Origin: Dichomitus squalens LYAD-421 SS1
Taxonomy: Eukaryota; Basidiomycota; Agaricomycetes; Polyporales; Polyporaceae
DNA: 64,000 bases
NCBI RefSeq assembly: GCF_000275845.1
Contig: NW_006766916.1
Location: forward strand, 162,267 to 226,266
Direction: 5' to 3'
Part shown: positions 57,641-64,000 of the stretch, piece after piece
Layout of the letters: each line of letters opens with the position of its first letter
How positions within the stretch are numbered: the first letter of the stretch is position 1
Notes under the pieces: model-generated
What the model saw: only the letters and a program-made list of their open reading frames with translations
What the model was told of the DNA's origin: nothing
Databases searched by the model: none
Made by a program: the position numbers and the translations under genes

Positions 57641-59705
57641 CGATCACAATGGTGACGGGAGAGCACGTGGGCGTTCCGGGAGCCTGGGAAGGGCGTTGAC
57701 CCGGTCTGGGTCTGACTCTTGTCTGGGCGACTGTCGCCGCTGTGCTTCCTGTCCTCGCCGCCGTCGACGACGACGAGCTCCCCCTTCTTCGCGACTGCAT
57801 CGCCAATACCATTCTCTCTCTCTTTTCTTCTCGTCTGTCCCTCATTGCACTTGTATCCCTCCAGACATCTAGCGGCGAAAGCGCGCCCAGGGGTGATTGG
57901 GGGGGAACAGCGAAAGATCCCCAGGTGAGCTCCTCACTGTCCATTCTTCGGAAAATCACTCTCTTCTTTGACGGTCCTGGTGACTGCTCTCGGGTCTCAG
58001 TACTTTTCACCGTCGTGCCACTCCTGGAGGACTGGAAACCTGTTACCCTGCAGCAACCGACAATATGCAGATCTAGCGCGCTCTGGTGAGCTTTGCGACC
58101 CCCAGCGCGCATACTAAACTCTGTCTTGAGAATCACGCCGGGGACAGAGAGACAACGATTTAACAAGCAGTGCTCGACCCAGCCTCCCAGAAGTGGCTTT
58201 TTGTGTCGCATCTACATCATCTCGCCGCGTTGGCCTTACGGCACCGAGCGCACCAACTTTGTCTGTGACGTCCAATATCGAAGGGACACGCACTTCCTCC
58301 TACAGCCGGACCAGCGGACACGCAAGACCAGCGTGCATGACCGCAGCCCCAACCGTGCCGCAGCGCCATCCCACAACGATGTCTTGGAGCGCACATGTCC
58401 GGTTGCATCGTGCACGGTCTCATCGCGGTCCGCTGGTCGCGCTCTTGGCGGGTTGCGGATCGGTCGGAGGCCCGGTCGCGCCCAGATGCGATCACTTCCG
58501 TCCATCGGGCCCTTGCGCCTATCTATCAAATTCGGCGGCTGCACCACCGCAGGGGCGAGGCGCAAGATACACATCGTGCAGCTTTCTGATTCGGCTCATA
58601 CGTGGGGGGCGTGCGTCTCGCCTGAGAGGCAGGCGAACAGACGAACAGACGAGTTGGGTGCCTTTTCCGGTTGACACAGCTGCGACCCACCCACGATAGG
58701 CCGCAGCGTCGGACATGCCGGACGGTCGGACAGTGAACCGCTCTGACGCATCCATATCGTCCAGCCTGGATGATAGATGCTCGAGCGGTGGCCGTCGGTC
58801 AGGCAGTGCCGCGAACTCGTTCGGGCCTCGCGCTGGTGCACGCATCCTTTGACGGCACAAGCTTGCAGTTACGCGACCTGCTGCTGTGCTTGTTCAAAGA
58901 GGTCACGATCTGGAGACAGTTGTCAACATACCCTGGACGAGATCTGATACATGCTCTTCGGTCTCCAAGTAGGTCTCATGGCAGACATCTTGCGAGCCGT
59001 AAAGAACGATGGGATCGCGCAAGCTGCCCTAAACCTCGCGTTTTGCATCATTAGGGGCGAAACGGCCCGCGATGAGACGACCAGCGACATGGTGGGGCAT
59101 CGACCATACATGCAAGGCATTGCGTTTACCAGCTATGCAGTCAGGGCGGCCGATAGTTGGTCTCGCGGGGGAGTCAGGCACTTTGCTGTCATGTCGTCTC
59201 AGGGAGGGACTGTCGTGATTCCTATCCATGAAGATGTGTCAAGCAACGAAGAGATAACCTTGGCGGACAGAATGTACCTGCTACCCGTTGATGGTAGTGG
59301 CAGAGAAGCAGTTAGCGGCAGGGATGAGAGCAGAGGGTTTGCATTCATTACTGGCTCCGTCGCAGCTCAGGGGCAATTCGAGGTTCGGGCAACGGCTATT
59401 GCGGTCAGGAAGGTGCATAAGAGTAGGGGAAAGTGGCAGCTGAGGAGAATCGGTCAATGTATCGTACATCGCCCAAGTCGTGCAGTACGCTGAACATCTT
59501 CTGCCCCCGGACTCCCTGTCGAGTTCTGTAGCTTTGCATCCATTCCGGCGTGTTGAAAGGCTGAAACACCGTGACCGCGGCATCCTGGCGCTTGGAACAA
59601 ACGCCCATGATAACAGATGATGTAATCAAGGTGTGGTAATTGGCGTTCACTGTCTTTCTTCGTTGCAGTCGTTCAGTCCAAGAGTTCCCCGCCCTCCTCA
59701 TCGAC
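57641..59705. other. Region with open frames but no supported gene
   Basis: Contains a plus-strand frame of 180 codons at 58951-59493 (MLFGLQVGLMADILRAVKND) and a plus frame at 57742-58089 with hydrophobic character (DDDELPLLRDCIANTILSLF). Neither has a clear family, splice structure or homologue in the window. They are recorded but not called as genes. Confidence 0.35.
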
Positions 59706-61777
59706 ATGTCGCTCGATTACGCCCTTGAAGACAGCTTCAATGCCGAAGTGGAACGGCTCCTGACTGACCCCGCCGTCTCTGATATGGCTTTACATAGCCA
59801 AGCCCAAGAATATCTGCAGGTCTATGACGAACCATCATTTGGAGAAATCAATGTTCCTCCGTGGGTTCGCCGCATTCAGCCGCATACGAGATTGAGGATC
59901 AAGTATACATCGAGGCGACTGTTTGATACGATGTACGAGGCAGCGACTACACTTCGAGTGCCACTAGGTGCGCGATATGTTTCTGCCGCCATTTGCGCTT
60001 GTGCTAGTCATGCCAAGAGCGCTGTGGCTTGTTCTCAAGATCAGCCGAAGAGTGTTGCAGAAGCGTTAGGTCGGCTCGCTTCGGTTTGGCTTGCCTTTGT
60101 GCTCTGGCCCCGTAAGCTCTTCGACTGCCTGCTCTTACATTCCGTGTCTTTTAGATCTTCGAGGCCCAGATTATATCCAAGCGGTGTTGCCTGCGAAGTC
60201 ATCTGGTGAAGACTCAGATTCAGGAGATACTACCCCGACAGGACGATCTGAAGATCTCTCCCGGAATACCGTGGCGTATCGTCGATGGGCTGTCTTGAGA
60301 GACGAAGTAGGTCAATTTGCTGGGCTCTATCTTCGCTCCCGCTTAGGGTGTATCAGTTGTATCAGCGTGATAGGTATAGGTGCTTCATGTCAGGAGCTGT
60401 GCTCTATCGNNNNNNNNNNNNNNNNNNNNNNNNNNNNNNNNNNNNNNNNNNNNNNNNNNNNNNNNNNNNNNNNNNNNNNNNNNNNNNNNNNNNNNNNNNN
60501 NNNNNNNNNNNNNNNNNNNNNNNNNNNNNNNNNNNNNNNNNNNNNNNNNNNNNNNNNNNNNNNNNNNNNNNNNNNNNNNNNNNNNNNNNNNNNNNNNNNN
60601 NNNNNNNNNNNNNNNNNNNNNNNNNNNNNNNNNNNNNNNNNNNNNNNNNNNNNNNNNNNNNNNNNNNNNNNNNNNNNNNNNNNNNNNNNNNNNNNNNNNN
60701 NNNNNNNNNNNNNNNNNNNNNNNNNNNNNNNNNNNNNNNNNNNNNNNNNNNNNNNNNNNNNNNNNNNNNNNNNNNNNNNNNNNNNNNNNNNNNNNNNNNN
60801 NNNNNNNNNNNNNNNNNNNNNNNNNNNNNNNNNNNNNNNNNNNNNNNNNNNNNNNNNNNNNNNNNNNNNNNNNNNNNNNNNNNNNNNNNNNNNNNNNNNN
60901 NNNNNNNNNNNNNNNNNNNNNNNNNNNNNNNNNNNNNNNNNNNNNNNNNNNNNNNNNNNNNNNNNNNNNNNNNNNNNNNNNNNNNNNNNNNNNNNNNNNN
61001 NNNNNNNNNNNNNNNNNNNNNNNNNNNNNNNNNNNNNNNNNNNNNNNNNNNNNNNNNNNNNNNNNNNNNNNNNNNNNNNNNNNNNNNNNNNNNNNNNNNN
61101 NNNNNNNNNNNNNNNNNNNNNNNNNNNNNNNNNNNNNNNNNNNNNNNNNNNNNNNNNNNNNNNNNNNNNNNNNNNNNNNNNNNNNNNNNNNNNNNNNNNN
61201 NNNNNNNNNNNNNNNNNNNNNNNNNNNNNNNNNNNNNNNNNNNNNNNNNNNNNNNNNNNNNNNNCAAGTGGTGTTTACTACCGACAGACGTCAGTGTGGT
61301 TCGTTACCGTTCATAGCACGATCCGTCATGACTCTCATCCAGACCACGAATTGCTATGAGATCCAAACGCACCAGTCGAACTTCCTCGGTGCCATACCCG
61401 TGCAGGATCGGGTTACATTCCAGGACTATAGTCTTGAGACACCGGCCCCGGATAGTGCCGACGCAGAGAGGGCAGCTCGGCGCCGGGGAGTGAAACGAAG
61501 GCGTGCACAAGCTGGCATAGACCTACCCGATCCCGAGCTCCTTCGAGTGCATGCTGCTCTAGCGATTCTGCTCCACTCAAGTGGTGCTGCGGGCATATTC
61601 GATACGATGATCCGCTGGCGTTCTGACCGAAACCATCACGGCGTGCCGGAGGCGAGTGGGCGTGCCTTCTGGGAGTCTGTTGTAATATACGAAGGTCCGG
61701 AAATTTGCCTATCCGCCGAGTTACAGAACGCGGCGGAGGCGATTGGTCGTTTGTCGACGTCGACTGATCCGGAATAA
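59706..61777 (+). CDS. HNH-nuclease-domain type protein, interrupted by an assembly gap
   Basis: Start MSLDYALEDSFNAEVERLL at 59706. Exons 59706-60111, 60155-60306 and 60366 onward run to RDRYRCFMSGAVLY, the typical opening of a fungal HNH core, just before 855 Ns. After the gap the frame resumes at 61265 and gives QTTNCYEIQTHQSNFLG, a basic AARRRGVKRRRAQAG stretch and LPDPELLRVHAALAILLHSS, ending at 61777. The N- and C-terminal layout matches basidiomycete proteins annotated with an HNH nuclease domain, often of unknown function. The metal-binding His-Asn-His residues fall in the gap and cannot be checked. Confidence 0.65.
60410..61264. other. Assembly gap (855 N)
   Basis: Run of N within the HNH-type gene. 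Reading frames that cross it are meaningless. Confidence 0.99.
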
Positions 61778-62590
61778 AAGTCATTCCCCTTTCTTGAGCT
61801 GAATTCTACGATCGTTGTTGGCATCCGGCGTCCCTCAAGCGAAAGCTGACATATGGCCTGTCTTCGTCGAGCGCACGGGGCATCCCAATATGAGGCTCCA
61901 GTGGCTTTCTGAAGCGGTTGCACCCGTAACCGTGGTCATCGGTGGTCAATCGGAGGACTAATCTCACCGACGAAGTCCGTGCTCGAAGCCGACGTATACG
62001 CCTATGCCGCGCGTTATTGGACGTCGTTCTCGTGTGTCAGTAGCATAGCGTGTTTGTTCCCTTCGTCATGCCATGAAGGCGGTCTTTCCACGATCGCATG
62101 CGCTGGCTTCACGTCGAGGCAATCTATCCATAAGATGAGATTGAGGGTTGGCACGATATACTCATGGGATGTGAGCCGCCGTTAAACAGTACCATGATAC
62201 GGAACGCCCCAATCGCTGGTGCAGGAAGAGATGCGCTAATAGGTTAATGCATCACTGAGTAATGAAGGGATCGCTCCAATCAACCCTCCACGGACCCAAC
62301 ACATTTGCAACGGGCGTCGACGATTCCTGCGTCTCACGATGAAGCTACTGGGGGACATTGTGCTCTCGCAGTGTGCCCGAGGTTTGAAGAAAACATCGAC
62401 CTATGATTGTCTACGTAATACATACAACAGCAGCCATCCACTCACATACAGACGCATTCGGCCGTCCAATCGTTCAGGAGTCAACAATCCTATACAATGC
62501 AGCATGACTTTACTGCGCAAAGAAAGATGCGTCTTTCAGATGAAAGAGGGCTTCTCAACCGTCACCCAACTTTCCCTTTTCGGGACGGCG
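61778..62590. other. Convergent spacer, no gene seen
   Basis: About 800 bases between the HNH-type gene stop and the alpha-mannosidase stop. No coding or repeat structure was recognised. Confidence 0.45.
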
Positions 62591-64000
62591 CTATACATGT
62601 CGACACTCATTAGCATGATGCAATCTCTCCCGTGACCATAAAACGCACCTCTTCGGGCCCAAAACAAGTTTGATAGTCTTGACCTCGAACCCATGGAAAT
62701 TGAGCTTGACGATTGATGATGAATCTTCCGCTTGGTACACGCTTAACTCCTCAAGCTCGTCTTCCAAGAGGTTCGTGACGAGCACCTTCACGACGGACAG
62801 GTGGTCCGCAAGCTTGAGCTTGACGGAGCCATGCCCACCGTACGCCTCGTAAAGACGAAGGACAATGGTAGAAGCGTCGTGCTTCTCGAAATTGTCGTCC
62901 AGGCCACGCTTTACTGTCTCGAGGAAGACGTTCGGGGCACCCTCTAGCAAGAAAGCAGGCTTCGTCTTCAAAAGAGGCACGTCCTTGATGTCCTCGAGGA
63001 GTCGCACTGCCGCATGACATGAGAACAACTCAAGAACCCAGACAGGAACAGCATACCATGAAGTGGCGAGTTGAAAATAATCGCAGCGATAGGGACGTCC
63101 GACTCCAAGAAGGAACCCTGGTGGGGCATTACGGCCCAAGAGAACTCGTGTTTGCCTTGGTCCTGCTCAGCGTCCGGCGCGGTAGCAGCGCGAAGAAGCG
63201 AGATGCGCAGGACGTTTCCGCGGCACGAGAAGCCGTACTTCGACTCGGACAGGATGGCAACACCATATCCATACTCGCTTAAGTCTGCGTACTAACAGGA
63301 CCACCTGAATCAGATATCGACTCGTCCAACCCATGTAAAGGAACAGTCTACCTTGTGACCACAGACTTCAAATTTGGCCATGTCCCAGGTCGTGTTCTTG
63401 TGCGTAGGGCGTTGTACGTGTCCGAACTGTGTTTCGTAGGTCGCGTAGTCGTTCTTGATGTTGAGGGGCAACTCGAACTTGAGGAACTCGTGACGCTGAT
63501 GCCAGTCGACCTGGGCATCGAAGCGGAAAAACGAACGGGAGTTCTTCTTGAGCGAAGCCGGGATAGCATCCAACGAAATCTGATACGACGAATGTAGCGT
63601 CACGATATGGCTCAGGAATGCCAGAAACGTACCAGAACACTGATATCACTCTGACCGTACTTGACGTTGGCCTTAAGTGAGGCACGGAGAGGGCCTTCCG
63701 CCGCGATCGAAACGTTCTCGAACTTGAGCTTCCTGAACTTTTCTAAGTGGTGGATCTCGACGTCTGTGTAACGGAGTGAGCATGTACCACGTACGACCAC
63801 TCAGGATCGTTCATACCCCATGCGTCCCAGTAGTTGGGCCTGTCATCAAAGATGACCAACCCCCCAGTTTCACCAGTCGGGATCAACTCGCGCCTGTGAA
63901 TTAAGAGTGTCAGCGAGTTTCTGAGTAGCGAAAGAGCTGCCGGGCTTACTCAAGCGCGACGTCATAGAGGCTGCTTATACGACCGTCGGCGATGGTTAGC
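62591..64000 (-). CDS. AMS1: Alpha-mannosidase (GH38, Ams1-like), C-terminal part
   Basis: Exons in reading order are >64000-63950, 63893-63817, 63763-63633, 63579-63352, 63291-63057 and 63006-62591, about 379 residues. The sequence has DRPNYWDAWDVEIHHLE, the block FRFDAQVDWHQRHEFLKFEL, ATYETQFGHVQRPTHKN and TTWDMAKFEVCGHKYADL, then GVAILSESKYGFSCRGN, SLLRAATAPDAEQDQGKH and FEVKTIKLVLGPKR. These are the C-terminal beta-sandwich domains of class II alpha-mannosidase. In yeast the enzyme degrades free oligosaccharides in the vacuole and reaches it by the Cvt/autophagy route. The catalytic domain lies off the right edge. All five introns have good splice sites. Confidence 0.9.

Noticed and set aside
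58951..59493. 180-codon plus-strand frame
   Set aside because: No recognised family, no clear intron structure, and other strands are equally open here. It is kept only as a note in the region entry.
60091..61777. Several long open frames across the N run
   Set aside because: They are open only because the gap contains no stop codons. Only the spliced HNH-type model is supported.
1..64000. CRISPR array, prophage, integrative element or bacterial-type biosynthetic operon
   Set aside because: Genes are intron-rich and of fungal type throughout. No direct-repeat array with unique spacers or phage-type module exists.

Overview
This window is nuclear DNA from a filamentous fungus, most likely an agaricomycete basidiomycete (mushroom or polypore type). 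The reasons are genes broken by many short introns of about 50-60 bases with gt(a/g)ngt donors and lariat-style acceptors, large Ser/Pro-rich proteins, F-box gene families, HET and HNH-nuclease families, and families typical of that group (a methyltransferase-domain protein, an RlpA/barwin-like secreted protein, a pyridoxal-reductase-like aldo-keto reductase). No rRNA, tRNA, CRISPR array or bacterial-type operon was seen. All gene models below were spliced by eye, using reading-frame continuity, intron phase and family similarity recalled from memory. No search was run.

Layout. 1-1787 holds most of a methyltransferase-domain gene whose first exon(s) lie off the left edge. 2603-15074 is an unstable accessory block: three related F-box genes on the minus strand (one a clear pseudogene, one probably frameshifted, one intact), two copies of a quinone-oxidoreductase/enoyl-reductase-like gene on the plus strand (one with a premature stop, one with an altered C-terminus), and an aldo-keto reductase pseudogene. 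The F-box and reductase genes form a divergent pair that occurs twice. 15906-19868 holds an OXR1/TLDc gene and an alpha/beta hydrolase. 19869-22080 is gene-poor and contains a perfect 30-base palindrome.

22081-27550 looks like a metal-uptake neighbourhood: a ferric/cupric reductase, a NADAR (YbiA-like) protein with a Gly-Glu repeat tail, a Ctr copper transporter and a possible small secreted protein. 28437-34110 is a large gene of the yeast YML020W type (alpha/beta hydrolase with a long disordered N-terminus). It is followed by an apparently intact aldo-keto reductase, an unrecognised 212-residue protein, a JmjC/cupin-8 protein with a long charged insert, a 954-residue Ser/Pro-rich coiled-coil protein and a 377-residue protein with a C-terminal membrane anchor.

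46510-51133 has two members of a second F-box family. One is split by a 1.1-kb non-autonomous DNA element with TA target duplication. The right end carries an RlpA-like secreted protein, a HET-domain protein, an HNH-nuclease-type gene interrupted by an 855-base assembly gap, and the C-terminal third of a vacuolar alpha-mannosidase running off the right edge.

The most interesting structure is the duplicated F-box/reductase module and its decay. Copies differ in which member is broken, splice sites stay conserved, and in one near-identical stretch of about 170 bases every difference between the two reductase copies is C in one and T in the other.
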